NCBI RefSeq assembly: GCF_002086815.1
Contig: NZ_MVID01000018.1
Coordinates: 59,762-123,761, forward strand
DNA from: Mycolicibacterium parafortuitum
GTDB taxonomy: Bacteria; Actinomycetota; Actinomycetes; Mycobacteriales; Mycobacteriaceae
Direction of reading: 5' to 3'
DNA length: 64,000 bases
Of this stretch, positions 16,631-24,153 are shown in pieces. The notes under the pieces were generated by a model that saw nothing but the letters and a program-made list of their open reading frames with translations, was not told the origin of the DNA and searched no databases. Numbering within the stretch: position 1 is the stretch's first letter; each line of letters opens with the position of its first letter. The position numbers and the translations under genes are program-made.

Positions 16631-18086
16631 CGGAGGGTCCTTCCTGTGACGCTGCGACCGAGCCGGATGTGGCCAGAGGGAGCGAGGTAATGAAACGCGT
16701 ATCGCCGCGATTTGATTCCGCCCACAGGCTGCCGTTGTGCCGGTCGACGATGCGGGCGGCGATGTCGAGGCCCAATCCGGCGCCGTTGCCGAACGGTTTG
16801 GTGGTGAAGAACGGGTCGAATACCCGCTCCATCAGGTCGCCGGGGATTCCGCGGCCGTTGTCGCGCACCTCGACGCGGACCATGTCCAGCTCCCGTCGGG
16901 TGTGCACGGTCAGCACCGGACTGGGATGTCCGGGGTGGCCGGTCATCGCGTCGAGCGCGTTCTCGATCAGGTTCGTCCACACCTGGTTGAGCTCGGCGGG
17001 GTAGCACGGCAGCGCAGGCAGGCTGCGGTCGAAGTCCCGGACCACCGTGACCTCACCGAGGCGGTGGGCGAACATCGCCAGCGTCGAGTCGAGGAGGTCG
17101 TGGACGTCGGCGACGCCGAGCGGGGCCCGGTCGAGCTGCGAGTACTGCTTGGTCTGTTCGATCAGCGTGGAGATGCGGGTCGTCGAGTCGGTGAGCTCGG
17201 TCAGCAGCAGCTCGGTTTCGGCGGTGGTGGCCAGCCAGCGGACCACCGGGTCGAGGCCGGCGGCGGACTCGCAGCACCTCGAGGCCGAGATGCGTTCCAT
17301 CCAATCCACGTCCAGGCCCGCCTCGGCGAACGTCGCGGCATGCTCCCACGCATCGGTGACCCCGCGGCCCTCCAGCCACTGGCCCAGCGCCTCTTCGAGG
17401 TCGGACTTCTCGACCGGTGTGAGCGCCTTGGGTTTGCCCGCGATCTCGGCGATCCGGTCCTGCAGTTCCACCAGCGAGGCCATCGCGGCCGGCGAGAGCT
17501 CGTGCGCGGGCAGTTCCGCGCGCCGGTGCCGCATGCCGGCGATCTGGGTCCGCAACGCGTTCGCGGCCCGCACCGCGGCGGCCGCCGGATTGTTCAGTTC
17601 GTGGGTCAGGCCGGCGGTCAGTTTGCCGAGCTGCACCAGCCGGTCGTGCGGGCCCAGGATCTGGTGCGCGTGGAACCGGCCGTGCGAGTGCCCGACCAGC
17701 AGATGGGTGGCCATCGGGAACTCGGCGGCCAGGAACTCGCCCAGTGTCTCGGCGTCGAGCACGAGCAGCCGGGACGGCCGGGTCAGGCTGGCGCTGTTCT
17801 CGTACCGCACATCCGGGTCGCGCAGGAACGCCGACCACGCCCCGCAGTACACCCCCGGCTCGGAGGCGCGCCAGATGTCGATGTCGCGGTCGCCGGAGCG
17901 TTTCGACAACGCGATCTCGCCGTCGAGCAGCACATAGAAGTGCTTTGCGGGGTCGCCTTCGCGGCACAGCCGGCCGGCCGGGAACGTCTCGATCCGGGCG
18001 TCGGCGCACAACCTGGCCAGCTGGTCGTCGGTGAGGGCCTCGAACAGGAACAGTCCGCGCAGCTCCGCCAGATCACACGTCGACAC
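16623..18086 (-). CDS. Cyclic-nucleotide-domain sensor histidine kinase 2
   Basis: 487-aa paralogue of kinase 1 with the same architecture: cNMP-binding domain (about 9-134, with REGDPAKHFYVLLDGEI), a long helical linker, H162 in GLTHELNNPAAA with the normal Glu, and HATPase_c (NQVWTNLIENALDAM, DNGRGIP, FDPFFTTKP, GAGLGLDIAARIV). The linker has the paired residues GLDVDWMERI matching GLDVDWLERV in kinase 1. The GTG start lies 6 nt after the REC-thioredoxin-reductase gene, whose receiver is the natural phosphorylation target. The sensed nucleotide or redox signal is not known. Confidence 0.89.
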   Translation of the reverse strand: MSTCDLAELRGLFLFEALTDDQLARLCADARIETFPAGRLCREGDPAKHFYVLLDGEIALSKRSGDRDIDIWRASEPGVYCGAWSAFLRDPDVRYENSASLTRPSRLLVLDAETLGEFLAAEFPMATHLLVGHSHGRFHAHQILGPHDRLVQLGKLTAGLTHELNNPAAAAVRAANALRTQIAGMRHRRAELPAHELSPAAMASLVELQDRIAEIAGKPKALTPVEKSDLEEALGQWLEGRGVTDAWEHAATFAEAGLDVDWMERISASRCCESAAGLDPVVRWLATTAETELLLTELTDSTTRISTLIEQTKQYSQLDRAPLGVADVHDLLDSTLAMFAHRLGEVTVVRDFDRSLPALPCYPAELNQVWTNLIENALDAMTGHPGHPSPVLTVHTRRELDMVRVEVRDNGRGIPGDLMERVFDPFFTTKPFGNGAGLGLDIAARIVDRHNGSLWAESNRGDTRFITSLPLATSGSVAASQEGPSDG

Positions 18087-18092
18087 GGGCGG

Positions 18093-19757
18093 CTACGTCT
18101 CGGCCAGGTACCGGTGGACGAGCATCACGGCCATGGATCCCTCGCCGACGGCCGCGGCGACCCGCTTGGCCGATTCGGCGCGCACGTCACCGGCCACGAA
18201 CACGCCGGGAACACTGGATTCCAGATGGTGTGGCGGACGGTCCAGCGTCCAGCCGCTGACGTCGCGCAGATCCGGCCCGGCCAGGATGAACCCGTGGTCG
18301 TCGCGCACCACCACACCGTCGAGCCAGTCGGTGCGCGGCTCGGCGCCGATGAAGATGAACATCCGCCCGCACTGGAACTCTTCGCGCGCACCGGTTTTCG
18401 TGTTCTCCAGGCAGATGCCCTCGAGGTGCCCGTCGCCCTTGACCGCGTGCACCACGGTGTTGGGCAGCTCCTTGATGTTGTCCTGCGCCCTGATCTGCTG
18501 GATCAGGTAGTGCGACATCGACTCCTCAAGGGTGCGCCTGCTGACGATGGTGACCGATTTGGCGGTGCGGGACAGGAACATCGCGGCCTGGCCCGCGGAG
18601 TTCGCGCCACCGACGACGTAGACCTCGTCGTTCTCGCAGTCGGCCGCCACCGACGCGGTGGCGCCGTAGTACACCCCGGCGCCGGTCAGGTCGGCGCAGC
18701 CCTCGGCGGGCAGCTGGCGGTACTCGACACCCATCGCGAGGATCACCGCGCGGGTGCCGATCGTGCGCCCGTCGGACAGGTGCACGGTGCGGGCGACGCC
18801 GTCGACCTCCAGTTTGGTGACCTCTGCCGCGGTGATCAGCTCGGCCTCGAACTTCTCGGCCTGCCTGCGGGCCCGCTCGGCGAGCTGTGCACCGGACAGC
18901 CCGTCGGGGAAGCCGAGGTAGTTCTCGATGCGTGAGCTCTGGCCGGCCTGCCCGCCGGTGGCGGTGCGTTCGATCAGCACGGTCTTGAGGCCTTCGGAGG
19001 CGCCGTACACCGCGGCGGCCAGCCCGGCGGGGCCGCCGCCGATCACCACCAGGTCGTAGAAGTCGTCGGCCGGCGTGGTGGTCAGCCCGAGCGTCGCGCC
19101 GAGTTCGGCGTCGGTCGGGTCGACCAGGGTCTCGCCCTGCTCGGTGATGATCACCGGCAGTGTCAGCCCGTCCTGCCCGGCGGCTTCCAGCAGTTGCGCG
19201 CCGCGCGGCTCGTCGGAGCGGAACCACGTGTAGTACAGCCGGTTTCGGGCCAGGAACTCGCGCACCTCCGAGGATCGCGCATTCCACGGGTGCCCGATGA
19301 TCTTGGTGTGCGGGATCGCGCGGTCACCGGTGGCCCGCCACGCCTCCAGCAGCGCGTCGATCACCGGGTAGAGCTTCTCCTCCGGCGGATCCCACGGTTT
19401 GAGCAGGTAGTGGTCCAGATCCACCACGTTGATCGCGTCGATCGCGGCGTGCGTGTCGGCGTACGCGGTGAGCAGCACGCGGCGGGCCATCGGGAAGATG
19501 TCCATCGCGGCTTCGAGGAACTCGATGCCGCTCATCTGCGGCATCCGGTAGTCGGCGACGAACACCGCGACGGTCTCGCCGCGCAGCTTGAGTTCGTTCA
19601 GGGTCTCCAGCGCGTCGGGGCCGGATTCGGCGCGCACGATGCGGTGCTTCTCCCCGTAATGCCTGCGCAGGTCGCGGGCCACGGCGCGCGACACCGCGGG
19701 GTCGTCGTCGACGGTCAGGATCACGGGTTTTCGGGGCTGGTGCTCAGGTCCAGTCAT
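18093..19757 (-). CDS. Fused response regulator / thioredoxin-reductase-like flavoprotein lacking the CxxC
   Basis: 554 aa with three parts. Receiver domain (about 10-140): acidic DDD at 17-19, phospho-acceptor D69 in VADYRMP, Lys in YLLKPWD. Middle segment (about 148-225): a thioredoxin/glutaredoxin-like region without a CxxC. C-terminal part (about 233-554): a TrxR-like two-dinucleotide-fold enzyme with FAD motif VVIGGGPAGLAAAVYG, NADPH motif VVGGANSAGQAA and the final FVAGDVRAESAKRVAAAVGEG. Where TrxR has CATC the sequence reads YGATA (364-368), so the usual redox disulfide is absent. It is the first gene of the operon with the two cNMP kinases. Phosphorylation may switch the flavoenzyme directly, since there is no DNA-binding domain. 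Confidence 0.92.
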   Translation of the reverse strand: MTGPEHQPRKPVILTVDDDPAVSRAVARDLRRHYGEKHRIVRAESGPDALETLNELKLRGETVAVFVADYRMPQMSGIEFLEAAMDIFPMARRVLLTAYADTHAAIDAINVVDLDHYLLKPWDPPEEKLYPVIDALLEAWRATGDRAIPHTKIIGHPWNARSSEVREFLARNRLYYTWFRSDEPRGAQLLEAAGQDGLTLPVIITEQGETLVDPTDAELGATLGLTTTPADDFYDLVVIGGGPAGLAAAVYGASEGLKTVLIERTATGGQAGQSSRIENYLGFPDGLSGAQLAERARRQAEKFEAELITAAEVTKLEVDGVARTVHLSDGRTIGTRAVILAMGVEYRQLPAEGCADLTGAGVYYGATASVAADCENDEVYVVGGANSAGQAAMFLSRTAKSVTIVSRRTLEESMSHYLIQQIRAQDNIKELPNTVVHAVKGDGHLEGICLENTKTGAREEFQCGRMFIFIGAEPRTDWLDGVVVRDDHGFILAGPDLRDVSGWTLDRPPHHLESSVPGVFVAGDVRAESAKRVAAAVGEGSMAVMLVHRYLAET

Positions 19758-19810
19758 CGCAATAAGTATGCGCCCCGTGTCCAGGGAATTGCCCGGCGCG
19801 GATGGACCGG

Positions 19811-19830
19811 CAAGGGTATTTGGACCCTAT
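19811..19830 (+). promoter_or_regulatory. Candidate DosR-like box upstream of the first universal stress gene
   Basis: CAAGGGTATTTGGACCCTAT contains AGGGT and ACCCT arms and keeps the GGG-N8-CCC spacing of the mycobacterial DosR consensus, with about 10 of 14 core positions matching on the reverse strand. Its centre is about 43 nt upstream of a start predicted from the -10 at 19852-19857, the usual DosR position. The match is imperfect and the call rests partly on the dormancy-type genes downstream. Confidence 0.4.
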
Positions 19831-19851
19831 TTGCGCGACCGGGGCCGAACC

Positions 19852-19857
19852 TACCGT
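19852..19857 (+). promoter_or_regulatory. -10 element (TACCGT) of the universal stress gene
   Basis: TACCGT fits TANNNT, 48 nt upstream of the ATG at 19905, with the DosR-like box at the expected distance in place of a -35 hexamer. Confidence 0.4.
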
Positions 19858-19904
19858 CGTCAGTGGTGACGGCTGTGCGGTCCGACGAGGGAAGGGGAGT
19901 GCGG

Positions 19905-20756
19905 ATGCCGGCGAATGTGATGGTCGGCTACGACGGTTCGCCGACGGCCTGTGCGGCCCTCAACGCCGCGGCAGTGCTGTTCCCGAACGCGCATGCCTGG
20001 ATCACGCACATCTGGACGCCGCCGTTCGCCAGCACCAAGCTCCGGCGCCGGCTGCGCACCGCCGCGGCCAGTGCCGACGAGCTGGTGGAGCTCATCGAAC
20101 GGGAGGGCGCCCGCGAAGCCGACGCCATCGCCGCGACCGGGGTCGCGCTGGCCAAGGCCGCCGAGTGGGACGCCGAGCCGATGGTCAAGCGCACGATCGG
20201 TTCCGAGGGACTGCGGCTGGCCCAGCTGGCGGAGAAACTGGACACCGACGTCATCGTGGTCGGTGACCGCGGGCTGGGCGGCTCCGAGGCGCTTCTCGGT
20301 TCGGTCAGCGACATGGTCGTGCACTACGCCACCGTCCCGGTGCTGGTGGTGCCCAACCCGATGCTGGCCGACGAGGCCGCCGCGCTGGCGGCCGGGCCGG
20401 TCGTGGTGGGCTACGACGGATCGCCCGGCGCCGACGCCGCCGTCGACGGTGTGCGCCGGCTGTTCCCGAGCCGCGAGGTGATCCTGGTGGCCGTCCGCGA
20501 CGAGGGCGCCGACATCCCGGTGAGCCCTGCGGCGACAGACCTGGAACTCGTCCGCCTCGACGAACCGGCCGGCCTCGGCAGGTGGCGCGAGCGCGCCGTC
20601 GCCGACGCGCTGATCGACTGCGCCGACCGCCGCGGCGCCGCCGTGCTGGCCGTGGGATCCCGCGGCCGGTCCCTGCCGCGTGAGGTGCTGCTGGGCAGCG
20701 TCGCTGTGGCCGCCGTGCACCGGTCGCAGCGCCCGGTGCTGGTGACCCACGGCTGA
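19905..20756 (+). CDS. Tandem-domain universal stress protein
   Basis: 283 aa with two Usp domains. Domain 1 begins NVMVGYDGSPTACAAL and has the nucleotide-loop region VVGDRGLGGSEALLGS. Domain 2 begins VVVGYDGSPGADAAV and has AVGSRGRSLPREVLLGSVAV. The ATG at 19905 is chosen for its AAGGGGA ribosome site; an in-frame GTG at 19899 is too close to it. Paralogues of this type are induced by hypoxia in mycobacteria (Rv2623 and Rv2005c classes, recalled). It is the first gene of the plus-strand arm of the stress island and divergent from the REC-TrxR gene. Confidence 0.9.
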   Translation: MPANVMVGYDGSPTACAALNAAAVLFPNAHAWITHIWTPPFASTKLRRRLRTAAASADELVELIEREGAREADAIAATGVALAKAAEWDAEPMVKRTIGSEGLRLAQLAEKLDTDVIVVGDRGLGGSEALLGSVSDMVVHYATVPVLVVPNPMLADEAAALAAGPVVVGYDGSPGADAAVDGVRRLFPSREVILVAVRDEGADIPVSPAATDLELVRLDEPAGLGRWRERAVADALIDCADRRGAAVLAVGSRGRSLPREVLLGSVAVAAVHRSQRPVLVTHG

Positions 20757-20768
20757 CCGGCCGGGGCC

Positions 20769-20788
20769 GGAGGACCTTAGGCCCTTAC
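20769..20788 (+). promoter_or_regulatory. Candidate DosR box upstream of the hibernation factor gene
   Basis: The core GAGGACCTTAGGCCCT matches about 12 of 16 core positions of the DosR palindrome (SGGGACTWWAGTCCCS). Its centre is about 42 nt before the predicted transcription start at 20820. RafH-type hibernation factors are known DosR targets in mycobacteria (recalled), which supports the call. Confidence 0.5.
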
Positions 20789-20807
20789 ATCGTCGGCCGA
20801 TTCGGCG

Positions 20808-20813
20808 TACGAC
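20808..20813 (+). promoter_or_regulatory. -10 element (TACGAC) giving a probably leaderless transcript
   Basis: TACGAC lies 7 nt before the GTG at 20820. Transcription starting about there would give a leaderless mRNA beginning at the start codon, a common arrangement in mycobacteria. No ribosome binding site is visible before the GTG, which agrees with this. Confidence 0.4.
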
Positions 20814-20819
20814 TGAGTT

Positions 20820-21620
20820 GTGAGCAATGCCGCTGGACCGCTGCCCGTCGTCGACGTCGAGGTCACCACCCACGGTGAGTTCCCGGGGGCCGACGAATAC
20901 GCGCAGGCCAAGATCGGCGGCCTGGCCCGGCTGGCCAAACGCCCGGTGACCCGGGCGCGGGTCCGGTTGACCCGTCACGGCGATCCGGCCGTCGCGCAGC
21001 CGGTGGTCGGCCAGGCCAACCTTGAGGTGGGCGGGCGCCCGGTGCGCGCCCAGGTGACGGCGGACTCCGCACGCGAGGCCGTCGACGCGCTGGAGTCGCG
21101 GCTGCGCCGTCGGCTGGAGCACCTCGCCGCGCGGTGGGAGGCCGGCAAGGGCCCGGACGCGGCGCCCCCGTGGCGCCACGACGAGACGCCCGCCCGCGGA
21201 CCGCAGAGCACGACGGGCGAGGGCGCGGCCCCCAGGATCGTCCGGCGCAAGTCCTACGCGATGGCGCCCTGCACGCTCGACGACGCCGTGACCGAGATGG
21301 AGTTGCTCGACTACGACTTCCACCTGTTCGCCGAAAGTGGTTCGGGCACAGCGGTGGTCGTGTACCGGGACGGACCGGCGGGCTACCGGGCGGCGCTGGT
21401 GGCGCCGTCGGTCGCCGACACGCTGGCGCCGCATCAGGGCAGGGTGACGATCAGCACCCAACCGCTGCCCTGCCTCCGCGAGCAGGACGCAGTCGAACGG
21501 CTCGCGCTGCTCGACCGGCCGTTCCTGTTCTTCGTCGACGCGGCGCAGGGCCGGGCCGGCGTCCTCTACCGACGCTACGACGGCGACTACGGGTTGATCA
21601 CCCCGGCCGGGCCGTCCTGA
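20820..21620 (+). CDS. Long ribosome hibernation factor (RafH / Rv0079-like)
   Basis: 266 aa. The N-terminal S30AE/HPF domain (about 1-105) contains ARVRLTRHGDP and ANLEVGGRPVRAQVTADSAREAVDAL. A linker is followed by two C-terminal S30AE_C-like repeats: RKSYAMAPCTLDDAVTEMEL with FHLFAESGSGTAVVVYRD, then EQDAVERLALLDRPFLFF with GRAGVLYRRYDGDYGL. One N-terminal domain plus two C-terminal domains is the layout described for the hypoxia hibernation factor RafH of M. smegmatis and for Rv0079 (recalled). It would bind the small subunit and silence ribosomes under hypoxia. The start GTG is probably leaderless. Confidence 0.85.
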   Translation: MSNAAGPLPVVDVEVTTHGEFPGADEYAQAKIGGLARLAKRPVTRARVRLTRHGDPAVAQPVVGQANLEVGGRPVRAQVTADSAREAVDALESRLRRRLEHLAARWEAGKGPDAAPPWRHDETPARGPQSTTGEGAAPRIVRRKSYAMAPCTLDDAVTEMELLDYDFHLFAESGSGTAVVVYRDGPAGYRAALVAPSVADTLAPHQGRVTISTQPLPCLREQDAVERLALLDRPFLFFVDAAQGRAGVLYRRYDGDYGLITPAGPS

Positions 21621-21632
21621 AAGGGGCGCGAC

Positions 21633-22691
21633 ATGTTCGCGATGGTGTACGACGGACCCGGACGCCGCTCATGGCAGACGGTTCCCGACCCGCAGATCCT
21701 GCACGCCGGCGATGCGATCGTGCACGTCGACGCGGTGACGATCTGTGGTACCGACCTGCACATCCTCAAAGGGGATGTGCCGGAGGTGGAGTCGGGGCGG
21801 ATTCTCGGCCACGAAGCGGTCGGCACCGTCACCGCGACCGGCGCCGCGGTGCAGACGCTCTCGGTCGGTGACCGGGTGCTGGTCTCCTGCGTCAGCTCCT
21901 GCGGGGCCTGCCGGTACTGCAGGCAGGGCCACTACGGCCAGTGCCTGGGCGGTGGCGGATGGATCCTGGGTCGCTACATCGACGGCACCCAGGCCGAGTA
22001 CGTCCGGGTGCCGTTCGCCGACAACTCGACCCACAAGGTGCCGCCCGGGGTCAGCGACGAGCAGATGATCGTGCTGGCCGACATCCTGCCCACCTCCTAT
22101 GAAGTGGGTGTGCTCGCGGGCACCGTCACCCCCGGCGACGTGGTCGCGATCGTGGGTGCCGGGCCGATCGGCCTGGCGGCGATCCTCACCGCGAAGCTGT
22201 ACAGCCCCAGCCACATCGTGGCGATCGATCTCGCCGACGCCCGGTTGGATGCGGCGCGCGCGCTGGGTGCCGACCACACCGTGAACTCCGGTACGCAGTC
22301 CGCGCGCGAGCTCATCGACGAGCTGACCGCAGGGCTCGGAGCCGACGTGGTGATGGAGGCCGTCGGTGTGCCCGCGACCTTCGAGGAGTCGGTGCGGCTG
22401 GTGCGTCCGGGTGGGCACGTCGCCAACATCGGGGTGCACGGCGCCCCCGCCACCCTGCATCTGGAGCAGATCTGGAGCAAGAACCTGACCATCACGACCG
22501 GGCTGGTGGACACGTTCTCCACACCCACGTTGATCGGGCTGGTCGCCTCCGGCAGGCTCGACACCACCCCGATGGTCACGCACCGCTTCACCATGGACGA
22601 ATTCGACACGGCCTACCAGGTTTTCAGTGATGCCGCGAACTCCGGTGCGTTGAAGGTCCTGGTGACGGCGCCCCACTCGGCGTCCGGGTGA
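21633..22691 (+). CDS. Zinc-dependent alcohol dehydrogenase
   Basis: 352-aa medium-chain dehydrogenase. Catalytic zinc ligands are in TICGTDLHILKGD (Cys) and LGHEAVG (His, Glu). The structural zinc site has four Cys in CGACRYCRQGHYGQC. The nucleotide fold is VAIVGAGPIGLAA. The pattern is closest to the threonine/butanediol dehydrogenase-like group, and the substrate is not determined. It lies 12 nt after the hibernation factor and overlaps the next gene by 4 nt (GTGA), so it belongs to the hypoxia-type operon. It may recycle NADH by reducing an aldehyde when respiration stops (inference). Confidence 0.9.
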   Translation: MFAMVYDGPGRRSWQTVPDPQILHAGDAIVHVDAVTICGTDLHILKGDVPEVESGRILGHEAVGTVTATGAAVQTLSVGDRVLVSCVSSCGACRYCRQGHYGQCLGGGGWILGRYIDGTQAEYVRVPFADNSTHKVPPGVSDEQMIVLADILPTSYEVGVLAGTVTPGDVVAIVGAGPIGLAAILTAKLYSPSHIVAIDLADARLDAARALGADHTVNSGTQSARELIDELTAGLGADVVMEAVGVPATFEESVRLVRPGGHVANIGVHGAPATLHLEQIWSKNLTITTGLVDTFSTPTLIGLVASGRLDTTPMVTHRFTMDEFDTAYQVFSDAANSGALKVLVTAPHSASG

Positions 22692-24148
22692 GCCCGGCCC
22701 GCGGCGATCTCGGCGCCGAACTCCACGAGACGCACACCGGGTTGGTCGTGCTGGTCGGCGACCGCGCGTACAAGGTGAAGAAACCGGTGTGCACCGACTT
22801 CCTGGACTTCGGCACCAGGGACAAGCGAGAGGCCGCGTGCCGCCGCGAGCTGGAGCTGAACCGGCGGCTGGCCCCCGAGGCGTATCTCGGTCTGGGGTCC
22901 TACCGGTCGCCGGCGGGTGAGCCGGAGCCGGTGATCGTGATGCGCAGGTATCCCGACACCGAGCGGCTCGCCGCGCTGGTGCGCGCCGGGGACGACGTCG
23001 CGGGATGGCTGGTGACGATCGCCGGGATCCTGGCCGGGTTCCACCGCGGCGGCGACCGCGGACCGCGGATCGACCACGAGGCCACCGCCGAGACACTGAC
23101 GCGGCGGTGGCGGCAGAATCTGACCGAGCTGCAGCGGCACGCAGGCACGCTCCTCGACGAGGCGTCCCTGGCCGAGATCGCGCGCCGCGCCGAGCGGTAC
23201 CTGGCCGGCCGTGGGCCCCTCTACGCGGGCCGGATCGCGGAGGGCCGGGTCGTCGACGGGCACGGAGACCTGTTGACCCAGGACATCTTCTGCACCGCGG
23301 ACGGCCCGGTGATGCTGGACTGCCTGGAGTTCGACGATCAGCTCCGCTACGTCGACGGGGTCGACGACGCCGCGTTCCTGGCGATGGATCTGGAGTTCCT
23401 CGGCCGCCCCGACCTCGGTGCGCTGTTCCTCGACGAATACTGCCGCCGCGCCGGCGACGCCGCCCCGGCCTCCCTGCGGCACTTCTGCATCGCCTACCGC
23501 GCGACCGTGCGCGCCAAGACCGACTGTGTGCGGGCCGGCCAGGGTCGCGACGACTCGGTGCCCGAAGCGCGACACCACCTCTCGATGGCGCTGGCGCATC
23601 TGCGGTCGGGCGCGGTGCGGCTGGTGATGGTCGGCGGCGGCCCCGGCACGGGAAAGACCACCGTGGCCCGCGGGCTGGCCGAAAAACTTGACGCACAGGT
23701 GATCTCGACCGACGACGTGCGGCGCGAGCTGATCCGCGCCGGCGCGGTGCACGGCCGGGCAGGGGACCTCGGCGCCGGTCTCTACTCCGAGGAGAACGTG
23801 TCGGCGGTCTACGACGAGGTACTCGACCGGGCGCGCGCCTGGCTCGGGGCCGGGCATTCGGTGGTGCTGGACGGCACCTGGCGCGACGCCGGGCACCGCG
23901 ACCGCGCACACGCCGTGGCGGCGGACACGCACTCCGCCCTCATCGAATTGCGGTGCACCGTACCGGTTTCCGAAGCGCAGCGGCGGATCGCGCACCGAGG
24001 GCCGACGACCTCGGACGCCACCCCGGAACTGGCGGCCGAGCTGTCGCGGTGGGAGACGGACTGGCCCGGCGCGTATCCGCTCGACACCGGCGCGCCGCTG
24101 CCCGACACGGTCGCCACGGCCCACCGGTTGTGCCTCGACGCGCTCTGA
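22688..24148 (+). CDS. Phosphotransferase-like/P-loop ATPase fusion (Rv2004c-like)
   Basis: 486 aa in two parts. The N-terminal part resembles an aminoglycoside-phosphotransferase/kinase fold, with VDGHGDLLTQDIF (catalytic-loop-like HGD) and VMLDCLEFDD. The C-terminal part is a P-loop kinase with VGGGPGTGKTTVARGLAEKL at about 313-332 and ISTDDVRRELI. The whole layout matches Rv2004c, a DosR-regulon gene of unknown function (recalled). The GTG start overlaps the dehydrogenase stop by 4 nt. It converges with the P-type ATPase, 5 nt apart. Confidence 0.85.
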   Translation: MSPARGDLGAELHETHTGLVVLVGDRAYKVKKPVCTDFLDFGTRDKREAACRRELELNRRLAPEAYLGLGSYRSPAGEPEPVIVMRRYPDTERLAALVRAGDDVAGWLVTIAGILAGFHRGGDRGPRIDHEATAETLTRRWRQNLTELQRHAGTLLDEASLAEIARRAERYLAGRGPLYAGRIAEGRVVDGHGDLLTQDIFCTADGPVMLDCLEFDDQLRYVDGVDDAAFLAMDLEFLGRPDLGALFLDEYCRRAGDAAPASLRHFCIAYRATVRAKTDCVRAGQGRDDSVPEARHHLSMALAHLRSGAVRLVMVGGGPGTGKTTVARGLAEKLDAQVISTDDVRRELIRAGAVHGRAGDLGAGLYSEENVSAVYDEVLDRARAWLGAGHSVVLDGTWRDAGHRDRAHAVAADTHSALIELRCTVPVSEAQRRIAHRGPTTSDATPELAAELSRWETDWPGAYPLDTGAPLPDTVATAHRLCLDAL

Positions 24149-24153
24149 CCCGG

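Noticed and set aside
16737..18935. A 732-codon plus-strand frame over the kinase and REC-TrxR genes
   Set aside because: Shadow of minus-strand genes with full catalytic motifs; no recognisable protein features of its own.
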